Shown here one piece after another: positions 18,532 to 27,652 of a stretch of DNA of 64,000 bases (its first letter is position 1; each line of letters opens with the position of its first letter). A model generated the notes under the pieces. The model was given only the letters and a program-made list of their open reading frames with translations, made no database searches and was not told where the DNA came from. Source of the DNA: RPQJ01 sp963762315 (GTDB taxonomy: Bacteria; Pseudomonadota; Gammaproteobacteria; Steroidobacterales; Steroidobacteraceae); the NCBI GenBank assembly GCA_963762315.1, contig CAVXKO010000007.1, positions 682,001-746,000 of the forward strand, read 5' to 3'. A program made the position numbers and the translations under genes.

Positions 18532-19598
18532 GGTTGCGTCGCCCGTTCGAAGGGCAGTGTGATCTCCATTCTGAGGCCCGGTCGCGAAAAGCGCACGGCC
18601 AGCTTCTGGTGGTCTCCGTACAGCACGGCGAGGCGCTCCCGCGTGTTGCGGAATCCGACACCGCGGCCCGAGCCGAGTTCCACGCCGACCGGCAGGCCGG
18701 GGCCGTCGTCCTGCACGATCATCATCAGCTTGCCGTCTTCGACCCGTCGCGCCTCGATGCGCAGGCGGCCGCCCTCTTCCCGCGGCGCCACGGCGTACTT
18801 CAGCGAGTTCTCCACGATCGGCTGCAGGATCAGCGAAGGCACGAGCGCCTGCTGCACGTCGTCGTCGATGTCGAATTCGAGGCGCAACCGCTCGCCGAAG
18901 CGCAGCTTCTCGATGCCGAGGTAGAGATCGAGCGCGTCCAGTTCCTGGCGCAGCGTGACCTTCTTCATCGGGTCCTGGTCCAGCGTGTAGCGCAGGAAGT
19001 CCGAGAGGCGGCCGATCGCCTGGTTCGCCACCTTGCCCTGGCTGTCGAGCACCAATGTCGAGATGGCGTTGAGCGTGTTGAACAGGAAGTGCGGGTTCAG
19101 CTGGTAGCGCAACATCTTCACCTGCGCTTCCTGGGCGAGCGCCGAGGCGCGGAGCGCTCCTTCGCGCTCGGCCTGCAGCGTCTCGTAGTACTTGATGCCG
19201 AAGTACAGGCCCGACCAGCAGACAGCAGGTAGATCGAGCTCAGCGTGCCGCTGAAGATGCCGTACCAGGGCTCCTTGGCCATCCAGTCCTCGACGAGCCG
19301 GTCGTAGGAATAGTTGATGACGCAGCGCCAGGCGAGCGCGGTGACCCAGGACGCCGCGAGCGCGCCGACGGCACGCATGACCGGGCGGCCTGTTCCAGAG
19401 CCAGCGGTAGAGGTAACGGAGGGGCGCCGAGAGCATGAATCCGCCGGCTGCCGCGATCGCCACGACCCACAGGTAACCGGTCGGCTTTTCGTACAGCAGC
19501 GCGCCGAGGTATTGGGTGATGAGGTACGCGCTCCAGCCGAGCGTGTGCAGGGCCCAGAAGAGCAGGTTGCGATTGCGGCGAACGTCGTCGAGAGTCAC
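18528..19598 (-). CDS. LytS-type membrane sensor histidine kinase, with two compensating frame slips
   Basis: A 356-codon frame from GTG 19598. The N-terminus has membrane spans (RNLLFWALHTLGWSAYLI). The His-kinase box RYQLNPHFLFNTLNAIS lies near residue 165. An ATPase domain follows, with N-box LQPIVENSLKYAV and G-box DDGPGLPVG. Between about 19385 and 19225 the sensible translation lies one frame over (MRAVGALAASWVTALAWRC ... DWMAKEPWYGIFSGTL). One base is gained near 19390 and one lost near 19222, so the overall frame stays open while about 55 residues read as nonsense. The partner is the adjacent LytTR regulator. Confidence 0.88.
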   Translation of the reverse strand: MTLDDVRRNRNLLFWALHTLGWSAYLITQYLGALLYEKPTGYLWVVAIAAAGGFMLSAPLRYLYRWLWNRPPGHACRRRARGVLGHRARLALRHQLFLRPARRGLDGQGALVRHLQRHAELDLPAVCWSGLYFGIKYYETLQAEREGALRASALAQEAQVKMLRYQLNPHFLFNTLNAISTLVLDSQGKVANQAIGRLSDFLRYTLDQDPMKKVTLRQELDALDLYLGIEKLRFGERLRLEFDIDDDVQQALVPSLILQPIVENSLKYAVAPREEGGRLRIEARRVEDGKLMMIVQDDGPGLPVGVELGSGRGVGFRNTRERLAVLYGDHQKLAVRFSRPGLRMEITLPFERATQP

Positions 19599-19670
19599 CG
19601 CGGGAGCTTACCGGCGCCATGCCGCGCAATGGAACGTTTCATCGTGACCGGCGCACGTTTCGTCGTACTC

Positions 19671-19770
19671 CACCTCTCCCGCGAGCGGAAATAGGGGACA
19701 TTCTCCTTTTTCGCGAAAAAGGAGAATGTCCCCTATTTCCGTGCGGGAGAGGTGACGGGCGGGGTGAGGG
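19671..19770. repeat. Bipartite repeat copy interrupted by a palindrome
   Basis: The constant hairpin arms CACCTCTCCCGC (19671-19682) and GCGGGAGAGGTG (19743-19754) normally sit 2 bases apart. Here they are separated by 60 bases containing a perfect palindrome. The trailing GGGTGAGGG is the reverse complement of the repeat's usual leading CCCTCACCC. A GCGG on each side of the inserted DNA (19685 and 19743) could be a short target duplication. Confidence 0.85.
19686..19741. repeat. Perfect 56-bp palindrome (REP-like) inserted in another repeat
   Basis: Arms 19686-19713 and 19714-19741 are exact reverse complements, centred on CGCG. The arm contains AAATAGGGGACATTCTCC. Palindromes with AATAGGGGACA-type ends are common in proteobacterial genomes and are linked to REP-associated transposases. 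No such transposase lies in this window. It could act as a bidirectional barrier between the kinase gene and mltA. Confidence 0.9.
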
Positions 19771-19797
19771 TTTGTCGCGGGGTGCTAACCTTTGCCG

Positions 19798-20892
19798 ATG
19801 CACCACGTCCCCCGCCTGCTCCGATGGCTCGTCGTGGCGATCCTCGCCGCGCTGGCCGCCTGCGCAACCGAACCCTTTCAGAAGGGCGGAGAGACGATCA
19901 CCCTCGAACAATCGCGCTGGGTGCCCGTGGCGTGGAGCGACCTGCCGGGATGGAACGAGGACCGGCTGCAGCAGGTGTGGCCAGCACTGGTGCGCAGCTG
20001 CCAGCGTCCCGCCCCGGAGTGGGCTGCGCCGTGTTCCCGGGCTCTGCAGAGCACGCCTCGCGACGACGGCCAGGCGCGCGCCTGGCTGATGCAGAACCTG
20101 CGTCCCTATCGGGTCGAATCGCTGCAAGGTGCGCCACAAGGGCTCATCACCGGCTATTACGAACCGCTGGTCGAGGCGCGACGACAGGCAGACGTTGCCT
20201 TCCGCTTCCCTTTGTATGCGCCGCCTGCGGATCTCGCGACGCGCCGCCCGTACTGGACGCGCCGCGAGATCGACACCTTGCCTGCGGCGCAGGCTTCCAT
20301 GCGCGGACGCGAGATCGCTTACGTGGCGGACCCGCTCGATGCACTCGTGCTGCACATCCAGGGGTCCGGGCGCCTGCGGGTCGTCGAGCCGAACGGCAGT
20401 ACGCGCATGACGCGGGTCGCCTACGCAGGGCACAACGATCGGCCCTACTACTCGGTCGGTCGCTGGCTGATCGATCAAGGCGAACTGCCTGCCGGGCAAG
20501 CCTCGTGGCCAGCGATCAAGGACTGGGCGCGGCGCCACCCCGCTCGCGTCAACGAGCTGGTGTGGTCTAACCCGCGCTACGTGTTCTTTCGCGAGGAACC
20601 CCTGCCCGATCCGTCCCTCGGCCCGCGTGGCGCGCAGGGCATGCCACTGACACCCGGTCGTTCGATTGCGGTCGACCCGAAGAGCCTCCCGTACGGCACG
20701 CCCGCGTGGATCGACACGACCGAGCCGTTGTCGAACCGACCGCTGCGACGCCTCGTCGTCGCGCAGGACACGGGCAGCGCGATCGTCGGCGCGGTGCGCG
20801 CCGATTACTTCTGGGGCTGGGAAGGCAATGCGGCCGAGGAAGCCGGGCGCATGCGCCAGCCGCTACGGATGTGGGTGCTTTGGCCGCGTTGA
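19798..20892 (+). CDS. mltA: Membrane-bound lytic murein transglycosylase A (MltA)
   Basis: A 364-residue lipoprotein. The lipobox LAAC follows a basic, hydrophobic signal (RLLRWLVVAILAALAAC). It contains MltA-type sequence LITGYYEPLVEA, then the barrel segment DALVLHIQGSGRLRV. The C-terminal 3D-like domain has the catalytic-region motif AVRADYFWGWGN-like with AGRMRQPLRMWVL. It cleaves peptidoglycan to 1,6-anhydro ends at the outer membrane. A TTG two codons upstream (19792) is the only alternative start. No strong ribosome site is seen. Confidence 0.9.
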   Translation: MHHVPRLLRWLVVAILAALAACATEPFQKGGETITLEQSRWVPVAWSDLPGWNEDRLQQVWPALVRSCQRPAPEWAAPCSRALQSTPRDDGQARAWLMQNLRPYRVESLQGAPQGLITGYYEPLVEARRQADVAFRFPLYAPPADLATRRPYWTRREIDTLPAAQASMRGREIAYVADPLDALVLHIQGSGRLRVVEPNGSTRMTRVAYAGHNDRPYYSVGRWLIDQGELPAGQASWPAIKDWARRHPARVNELVWSNPRYVFFREEPLPDPSLGPRGAQGMPLTPGRSIAVDPKSLPYGTPAWIDTTEPLSNRPLRRLVVAQDTGSAIVGAVRADYFWGWEGNAAEEAGRMRQPLRMWVLWPR

Positions 20893-20917
20893 CGGGACGG
20901 GCCGGCGATTCGCTCGC

Positions 20918-21337
20918 TCATTCGGCTGTCGCATGGAGGTACGCCTCGCACCCCGCCTGGAATGCCTGCCCCGCCCCGTCGCACGCGCAGCCGTCGGCCA
21001 GTTCGTTCTCGCGCGCCCACTCGAAACCCGCCTGCTCGGCCGTCACGGCGAACTCGGCATAGGTCCGACAGCCCTCGGCGAACCCGCCTTTGCGAGCAGG
21101 GCACGCGGATGCGTTGCCGATGCCGTTGCGCTCGGCCCACGCGAAGCCGGCCTTCTGTTCGCGGCACGCGCCCTGGCACGCGTACCCGAAGAACACCCAC
21201 GGCGCGTAGGGCTCTCGCTCCCCAGGCGGGCATCCGGACTTTGCGTGAGACATCGTGCTGGTCGCGAACGTGAGGCCGAGCACGAAGGCCGTGATGCCAA
21301 TGCCCGACCGCTCGCGCCTCCACCGCCGTCGATCCAT
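20918..21337 (-). CDS. Cys-rich secreted protein with a duplicated module
   Basis: About 139 residues from ATG 21337; an in-frame ATG at 21367 would add 10. A signal peptide (IGITAFVLGLTFATSTMSHA) precedes a mature part with eight cysteines. Two modules of about 38 residues repeat: KAGFAWAERNGI...ACP...GGFAEGCRTYAE and QAGFEWARENEL...CAC...QAFQAGCEAYLH. The pattern suggests disulphide-bonded periplasmic helices. No named family is recognised. It converges with mltA at a spacing of 25 bases. Confidence 0.6.
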   Translation of the reverse strand: MDRRRWRRERSGIGITAFVLGLTFATSTMSHAKSGCPPGEREPYAPWVFFGYACQGACREQKAGFAWAERNGIGNASACPARKGGFAEGCRTYAEFAVTAEQAGFEWARENELADGCACDGAGQAFQAGCEAYLHATAE

Positions 21338-21457
21338 GTTCGACCACCCGCGCATCCATGTGCGCACGGTCGATTCTCCGCCGCGGAGGTTTGCGGCACG
21401 TCACTCATTTTCTGATGTGAGTGTTGAGATTCGCCGCAATCCGGGCACCATGCCGCC

Positions 21458-22027
21458 ATGCGCCTGTCGCTCGCCCTGCTCCCGCTGTTGTTCGTCTTCA
21501 GCTTTGCGCTGTTCGGCAACCTGGATGCCGAAGAGCGCACCGTCCTGCCAGGTGTCGTGGTCGGCGTGGTCGACGGCGACACGGCGGACGTGAGGCTCGC
21601 GTCCGGGATGATCCGCATCCGGATGCACGCGATCGACGCCCCGGAGAGCGGACAGCCGTACGGCAGGAACTCGAAGCAGGCGCTGTCGTCGCTGGTGTTC
21701 GGCAAGGCGGTGCAGGTCGAACCGTACGAGCAGGATCGCTACGACCGGCTCGTCGCGCGGCTGTGGCTCGACGACATGGACGTCAACGCCGAGATGGTGA
21801 AGCGCGGCATGGCGTGGACGTATCGCCGCTACGCCGACGACCCTTCGTACTGCGCCTACGAGAAAGGTGCGCGAGACCTGAAGCGTGGGCTCTGGTCGCT
21901 TTCACCGGAGCAGCGGCCGGCGCCATGGGAATGGCGCCAGCGCAAGAGCCGCGAAGGGAAGTTCACCGATTACTCGGACGAGACCGTCGCCGTCTGCGTC
22001 GCAAGCTTCAGGGGAACCCGCGATTGA
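21458..22027 (+). CDS. Secreted thermonuclease (SNase-like) family nuclease
   Basis: A 189-residue protein with an N-terminal signal (LSLALLPLLFVFSFALFG). The staphylococcal-nuclease OB fold follows: VVDGDTADVRL, IRMHAIDAPESGQPYG, EQDRYDRLVARLWL and MVKRGMAWTYRRY. The catalytic Arg/Glu/Arg set of this family is plausibly present (R in IRMHAIDAPE, E, and R in DRYDRLVAR). It is expected to cut DNA or RNA outside the cytoplasm with calcium. Its stop codon is the first part of the hairpin at 22024. Confidence 0.88.
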   Translation: MRLSLALLPLLFVFSFALFGNLDAEERTVLPGVVVGVVDGDTADVRLASGMIRIRMHAIDAPESGQPYGRNSKQALSSLVFGKAVQVEPYEQDRYDRLVARLWLDDMDVNAEMVKRGMAWTYRRYADDPSYCAYEKGARDLKRGLWSLSPEQRPAPWEWRQRKSREGKFTDYSDETVAVCVASFRGTRD

Positions 22028-22072
22028 CCGTCTTGACCTTCGGCGGACCGCGCCGAAGGTCAAGCAGGTCAA
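22024..22072. terminator. Strong hairpin between convergent nuclease and MazG-like genes
   Basis: Inner arms TTGACCTTCGGCG (22033-22045) and CGCCGAAGGTCAA (22051-22063) pair perfectly around GACCG. Outer arms TTGACC/GGTCAA extend the stem after 3-base bulges. There is no T-run on either side, so it is a candidate bidirectional, possibly factor-assisted, terminator or mRNA end stabiliser. Confidence 0.65.
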
Positions 22073-22092
22073 TACCGGTCACCGCTGGCCGG

Positions 22093-22443
22093 TCACAGCT
22101 CCGTGTACTTGCGCGCGGACCCTTTTGCCTTGTCGATCGGGTACTTGGCCGCGTTGCGCACGATTTTCGCCCGGGCGGCCTGCTCGAGATCCACGCCGAG
22201 CTTGTCGGCGAGCCGCACGAGGTACAGCAGCACGTCGGCCAGCTCTTCCTCGACTGCCGCACGGGTCTCCGGTGACGGGTCGCGGCTCTGCTCGTCGGTG
22301 AGCCACTGGAAGGGCTCGAGCAGTTCCGCCGCTTCGACCGCCAGCGCGGTTGCCAGGTTGCGGGGTGAATGGAACGGGTCCCAGTCGCGTTCGGCCGCGA
22401 AGGTGCGCAGTTCGTCGCGCAGCTGGTGCAAGGCATCGGACAT
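22093..22443 (-). CDS. MazG-like nucleotide pyrophosphohydrolase
   Basis: A 116-residue all-helical protein of the short MazG/RS21-C6 type. Its metal-binding acidic residues lie in LAVEAAELLEPFQWL and EELADVLLYLVRLADKLG, and a conserved NAAKYP follows. Family members hydrolyse non-canonical or surplus (d)NTPs to monophosphates. The start ATG 22443 gives the usual family N-terminus (LHQLRDELRTFAAERDWDPF). It is a single-gene unit ending 20 bases from the convergent hairpin. Confidence 0.9.
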   Translation of the reverse strand: MSDALHQLRDELRTFAAERDWDPFHSPRNLATALAVEAAELLEPFQWLTDEQSRDPSPETRAAVEEELADVLLYLVRLADKLGVDLEQAARAKIVRNAAKYPIDKAKGSARKYTEL

Positions 22444-22488
22444 GGGTCGGCCCTCGCGATCGGGGGCCCCATTATCCGCGAGCCGGGA

Positions 22489-22698
22489 TCAGTGATTTGA
22501 TTTCCAGCCGCTGGGGGGCCAGGCGGCAGTCACGGGGGACAGGGCGTTCCGGGCGACGGTCGCGCGGGAAGCTTTGCGCCCTGCCCGAACCTGCTCGGCG
22601 AGGCCCAGCAACGCCTGCAGCGCTGCCATCACCGCGACGATGGCCACCTCCATGTCGAGTCCCAAGAAATGCACGGTTTCAAGAAAAGTCCGCTCCAT
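22489..22698 (-). CDS. Small membrane protein, 69 residues, unknown function
   Basis: ATG at 22698 sits behind CAGGAGG with a 4-base spacer. The product has a hydrophobic segment (MEVAIVAVMAALQALLGLAE) after 15 residues and then a basic tail. The internal ATG that begins this segment could be an alternative start. No family is recognised. The strong start signal is the main support. About 200 bases upstream, to htpX, hold nothing recognisable. Confidence 0.45.
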   Translation of the reverse strand: MERTFLETVHFLGLDMEVAIVAVMAALQALLGLAEQVRAGRKASRATVARNALSPVTAAWPPSGWKSNH

Positions 22699-22902
22699 CG
22701 ATCCTCCTGTGGATTCGGCAACGGGCGTCCAAGTCCACGGGTCATGCTACACCCGAATTGCTGCACCGCAACAACTGTGGCGTGAATTCTGCGTGACAGC
22801 ACGCCCTGCACCGTATCGGTGCGTGGCCACCCGAGCCAGCGCCCCCTGGAAACCGCCGGCTGCGGTAGATTCGGCCCCACCCCGCCGCTGGAATGCTCGC
22901 CC

Positions 22903-23736
22903 ATGAACAACATCAAGGTCTTCGTGCTGCTCGCCGGGATGGTCGCGCTCTTCGGCGTAGTCGGCGGCATGCTCGGCGGCCAGAGCGGCATGATCCTCGC
23001 GCTCCTGATCGCCGCCGTCATGAGTTTCGTCATGTACTTCAACTCCGGGAAGATGGCGCTCAAGGCGTACAACGCCCGGATCGTGAGCCAGCAGGAGGCG
23101 CCCGAGCTTTACGCACTGGTCGACGAATTGCGCACCCGCGCGGGGCTCCCGATGCCAGCCCTGGCCGTGGCGCCTCACCAGCAGCCGAATGCCTTCGCAA
23201 CGGGTCGCGATCCGGAGCATGCGGTGGTGTGCGTCACCGAAGGCCTGACGAAGCTCGTCGATCGCGATGAGTTGGCCGGCGTTCTCGCGCACGAGCTCGG
23301 CCACGTGAAGAATCACGACATGCTGCTGCAGACGCTGTCCGCCACGATGGCCGGTGCGATCACCAACCTGGCTCGCTTCGGGATGTATTCGCCTTCGAAC
23401 GGCCAGAACCGCTCGCCGCTGGCCCCGCTGGCGGCGCTCCTCGCGCCCTTCGCGGCGATGATCATCCAGTTTGCGATCAGCCGCTCGCGCGAATTCAAGG
23501 CCGATGCGTCGGGGGCGGAGATCAGCGGCAAGCCGCTGGCGCTCGCGAGCGCGCTCGGCAAGCTGCAGATGGCTGCGCAGCGTATCCCCATGGCGGTGTC
23601 GCCGACGATGGCGCCGCTCGCGCAGGTCAATCCGCTCTCGGCGTTCAAGGGCGGGATCGCCTCGCTGTTCTCGACGCATCCGCCGACGGAGCAGCGGATC
23701 GCCGCGTTGCAGGCGATCGCGCGGGGGGAACGGTGA
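22903..23736 (+). CDS. htpX: HtpX-like zinc metalloprotease of the inner membrane
   Basis: A 277-residue M48 peptidase. Two N-terminal spans (FVLLAGMVALFGVVGGML and MILALLIAAVMSFVMYF) precede the zinc site HELGHVKNHD near residue 130. Further spans follow, then the third ligand region REFKADASGA. HtpX degrades misfolded membrane proteins and is often heat-inducible. ATG 22903 gives the typical start. A repeat cluster begins 4 bases after the stop. Confidence 0.92.
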   Translation: MNNIKVFVLLAGMVALFGVVGGMLGGQSGMILALLIAAVMSFVMYFNSGKMALKAYNARIVSQQEAPELYALVDELRTRAGLPMPALAVAPHQQPNAFATGRDPEHAVVCVTEGLTKLVDRDELAGVLAHELGHVKNHDMLLQTLSATMAGAITNLARFGMYSPSNGQNRSPLAPLAALLAPFAAMIIQFAISRSREFKADASGAEISGKPLALASALGKLQMAAQRIPMAVSPTMAPLAQVNPLSAFKGGIASLFSTHPPTEQRIAALQAIARGER

Positions 23737-23739
23737 ATG

Positions 23740-23898
23740 CCCTCGCCCGCTTGCGGGAGAGGTAAGACGCCCTCACCCGCCCCGCGGGGCGACCTATCCC
23801 GCAAGCGGGAGAGGTAAGAAACCCTCACCCGGGCTGTCGCCCGACCTCTCCCGCAGGCGGGAGAGGTAAGACACCCTCTCCGGCAGGCGGGAGAGGTG
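23740..23898. repeat. Cluster of four bipartite repeat units, two of them partial
   Basis: Full units start at 23770 and 23822; partial ones sit on either side. Stems preceding the constant hairpin are CGCCC/GGGCG in one unit and CGGGC/GCCCG in the next, so the stem sequence changes while pairing is kept. One unit has ACCTATCCC instead of ACCTCTCCC. The cluster separates the 3' ends of htpX and the convergent gene at 23903. Confidence 0.92.
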
Positions 23899-23902
23899 GA
23901 GA

Positions 23903-24301
23903 CTACGGAAACTGGATCTTGCCGCGGGGCGGAGCGCCCTGGCCGAGCGCGGCGGCGGCGCCCGCATCCGGAATCACGATCGACGAAGCCTGCTGGCGCC
24001 GCATTTCCTGCAGTTCCTTCATGGTCTCTTCGAACGCCACCTTGGCGCCGTCCGAAAAGCCGGCGCAGGCCTCGGCGAGGTTCTTCGCCTCGATCTCGAA
24101 CGACAGCGGCAGCGCGCCGGCGGGCGTCATGATCTGCGCCTGCCCGACATAGGTCGGCTGGCGTGAAGGGTCCGGCGAGCCGTCCGACTTCACCGGCGTC
24201 ATCACGCGGATGGTGCCCACCCTGCGGTCGGTGAACGTGTCCTCGCGCCAGAGGTCGTTCACATCCATCTTCGGTTCAGGGGCGTTTGCAGGGCCGGCCA
24301 T
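23903..24301 (-). CDS. Conserved hypothetical cytoplasmic protein, 132 residues
   Basis: ATG 24301 has AAAGGAAA upstream. There is no signal peptide or membrane span. The sequence has a beta-rich middle (TYVGQAQIMTPAGALPLSFE) and an amphipathic C-terminal helix (KVAFEETMKELQEMRRQQAS). It resembles uncharacterised proteobacterial proteins but no function is known to me. Its stop borders the repeat cluster. Confidence 0.65.
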   Translation of the reverse strand: MAGPANAPEPKMDVNDLWREDTFTDRRVGTIRVMTPVKSDGSPDPSRQPTYVGQAQIMTPAGALPLSFEIEAKNLAEACAGFSDGAKVAFEETMKELQEMRRQQASSIVIPDAGAAAALGQGAPPRGKIQFP

Positions 24302-24393
24302 ACGGATTTCCTTTAATCAAAGGGGATCGCGGAGCTTCGCGGGGGGTGCCACGGTACCCGAGGTGGCCCGTGACGACAATCGGCGGCAACTCC

Positions 24394-24603
24394 TCAGAAA
24401 CCGGCGTCGGGTCCGCCCGGGCGGGGCGGGAGTGTGCGCTGGTCGATCGGCCAGGGCGTCATGGCCAGGTAATAGAGCAGGACCAGGTTCACGATCGGGA
24501 TGGACGCCATGATGGCGAGCCACGGCGGGAATCCCATCCGGCCGAGGATTTTCCAGAAGGCGACGACCTGCAGCAGGGACAGGATGGCAAACCAGCGGAT
24601 CAC
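24394..24603 (-). CDS. Small two-span inner-membrane protein
   Basis: A 69-residue frame starting at GTG 24603 behind GGGAG with a 7-base spacer. It has two hydrophobic helices (FAILSLLQVVAFWKILG and WLAIMASIPIVNLVLLYYLA) and a proline-rich tail. It is divergent from hutU, whose start is 48 bases away. Function unknown. Confidence 0.6.
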   Translation of the reverse strand: MIRWFAILSLLQVVAFWKILGRMGFPPWLAIMASIPIVNLVLLYYLAMTPWPIDQRTLPPRPGGPDAGF

Positions 24604-24650
24604 AGGCGGCTCCCGATACGGACGACCGGGCGAATGATATAACGCCGCCC

Positions 24651-26315
<1,665 letters not shown>

Positions 26316-26316
26316 G

Positions 26317-27642
26317 ATGCGGACCCTCTGGCGCAATGCCCGGATCGCGACCTGCGACGACCAGGCACGCGTGTTCGAGCGCGGCGCGCTGCTGACGGAG
26401 GACGGCAAGGTCGCGTGGGTCGGCGACGAACGCGCGCTGCCCTCCGGCCTGCGCCCGGACCGCATGATCGAACTGGCGGGCCGCTGGGTAACGCCCGGCC
26501 TGATCGATTGCCACACGCACCTCGTGTTCGCCGGCCAGCGCGCGTCGGAGTTCGCGCGACGCACGGCGGGCACGAGCTACTCGGACATCGCGCGCGAGGG
26601 CGGCGGCATCCTGAGCACGGTGCGCGCGACACGCGCGGCGAGCGAAGAGGAACTGCTGCGGCAGAGCCTGCCCCGGCTGGACTCGCTGCTGCAGGAAGGC
26701 GTGACCACGGTCGAGATCAAGTCGGGTTACGGGCTCGACTTCGCGACCGAGGAGCGCATGCTGCGCGTCGCGCGGCAACTCGAGGCCACGCGACCGGTGA
26801 CGGTCTCGACGAGCTTCCTCGCGGCGCATGCGTTGCCGCCGGAGTTCTCGGGCCGCGCGGACGAATACATCGACACGATCTGCAACGACTGGCTGCCAAG
26901 ACTGATCCGAGCGAGACCCTCACCCCAACCCTCTCCCGCGGGCGGGAGAGGGCGCGAGACACCTCTCCCGCTTGCGGGAGAGGTCGCAAGCATTGACGCG
27001 ACAGCGTCGATGCCGCGGGTGAGGGCTCTGGTCGACTGCGTCGACGCATTCTGCGAGAACATCGCGTTCAGCACCGCGCAATGCGAGCGCCTCTACGCCA
27101 AGGCGGTTGCGCTGGGCCTTCCGGTGCGCATGCACGCGGAACAGCTGTCGAACGTCGGCGGCAGCCAGCTTGCCGCGAGCTACGGTGCGCTGTCCTGCGA
27201 CCACCTCGAATACACGACGGACGAAGATGCGGCCGCGCTTGCGACGGCAGGCACCGTTGCCGTGCTGCTGCCCGTGGCGTTCTACGCGCTGGCGGAAGAA
27301 AGGCTCCCGCCGATCGCCGCGCTGCGCAAGCAGCGAGTGCGCATCGCCGTGGCGACCGACTGCAATCCCGGCTCCGCGCCGGGCGCGTCGCTGCTGCTCG
27401 CCATGAACATGGCCCGCCGCCTGTTCGGCCTGACGAGCGGCGAGGTGCTGGCCGGCGTCACGCGCCACGCGGCTGCGGCACTCGGCCTGCAATCCGCGCG
27501 CGGCGCGATCCAGCCAGGCTACGCAGCGGACCTGGCGGTGTGGTCGATCGATTCGCTCGACGAACTCGGCTACTGGGCCGGTTTCAATCCCTGCAGCATG
27601 GTCGTGAGAAATGGCGAGATCGCGCTCGAGCGCCCCGCCTGA
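26317..27642 (+). CDS. hutI: Imidazolonepropionase carrying an in-frame repeat insertion
   Basis: Hydrolyses imidazolonepropionate to N-formimidoyl-glutamate; zinc or iron amidohydrolase. Metal and catalytic motifs are intact: DCHTHLVFAGQR near residue 65, MHAEQLSN near 270 and ATDCNPGSAPG near 345. The protein has 441 residues against about 405 for the family. The surplus is residues about 201-237 (PSPAGGRGRETPLPLAGEVA and onward), encoded by the repeat composite at 26917-27025. It falls between LPRLI and ALVDCVDAFCENIAF, before a conserved segment. The frame remains open, so the enzyme may tolerate it as a surface loop. Confidence 0.93.
   Translation: MRTLWRNARIATCDDQARVFERGALLTEDGKVAWVGDERALPSGLRPDRMIELAGRWVTPGLIDCHTHLVFAGQRASEFARRTAGTSYSDIAREGGGILSTVRATRAASEEELLRQSLPRLDSLLQEGVTTVEIKSGYGLDFATEERMLRVARQLEATRPVTVSTSFLAAHALPPEFSGRADEYIDTICNDWLPRLIRARPSPQPSPAGGRGRETPLPLAGEVASIDATASMPRVRALVDCVDAFCENIAFSTAQCERLYAKAVALGLPVRMHAEQLSNVGGSQLAASYGALSCDHLEYTTDEDAAALATAGTVAVLLPVAFYALAEERLPPIAALRKQRVRIAVATDCNPGSAPGASLLLAMNMARRLFGLTSGEVLAGVTRHAAAALGLQSARGAIQPGYAADLAVWSIDSLDELGYWAGFNPCSMVVRNGEIALERPA
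26917..27025. repeat. Inverted pair of repeat units inside hutI
   Basis: A forward unit (CCCTCACCC, then the hairpin CCCTCTCCCGC-GCGGGAGAGGG) is followed by a reverse unit. The reverse unit has ACCTCTCCCGC-GCGGGAGAGGT, a longer stem around TTGACGC/GCGTCGA, then GGGTGAGGG. The composite spans 109 bases. The encoded PLPLAGEVA is the same peptide the repeat gives in uvrA, so the constant hairpin is read in the same phase and orientation in both genes. Confidence 0.9.
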
Positions 27643-27652
27643 AGGAAGCGAG

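Noticed and set aside
14138..19598. A single decaying genomic island to explain the broken genes
   Set aside because: Base composition and codon use match the neighbours, no mobility genes are present, and frame breaks also occur far outside, up to 57 kb.
26917..27025. HutI insertion as an intein or mini-intron
   Set aside because: Far too short, lacks splicing motifs, and is identical to a dispersed DNA repeat found outside genes.
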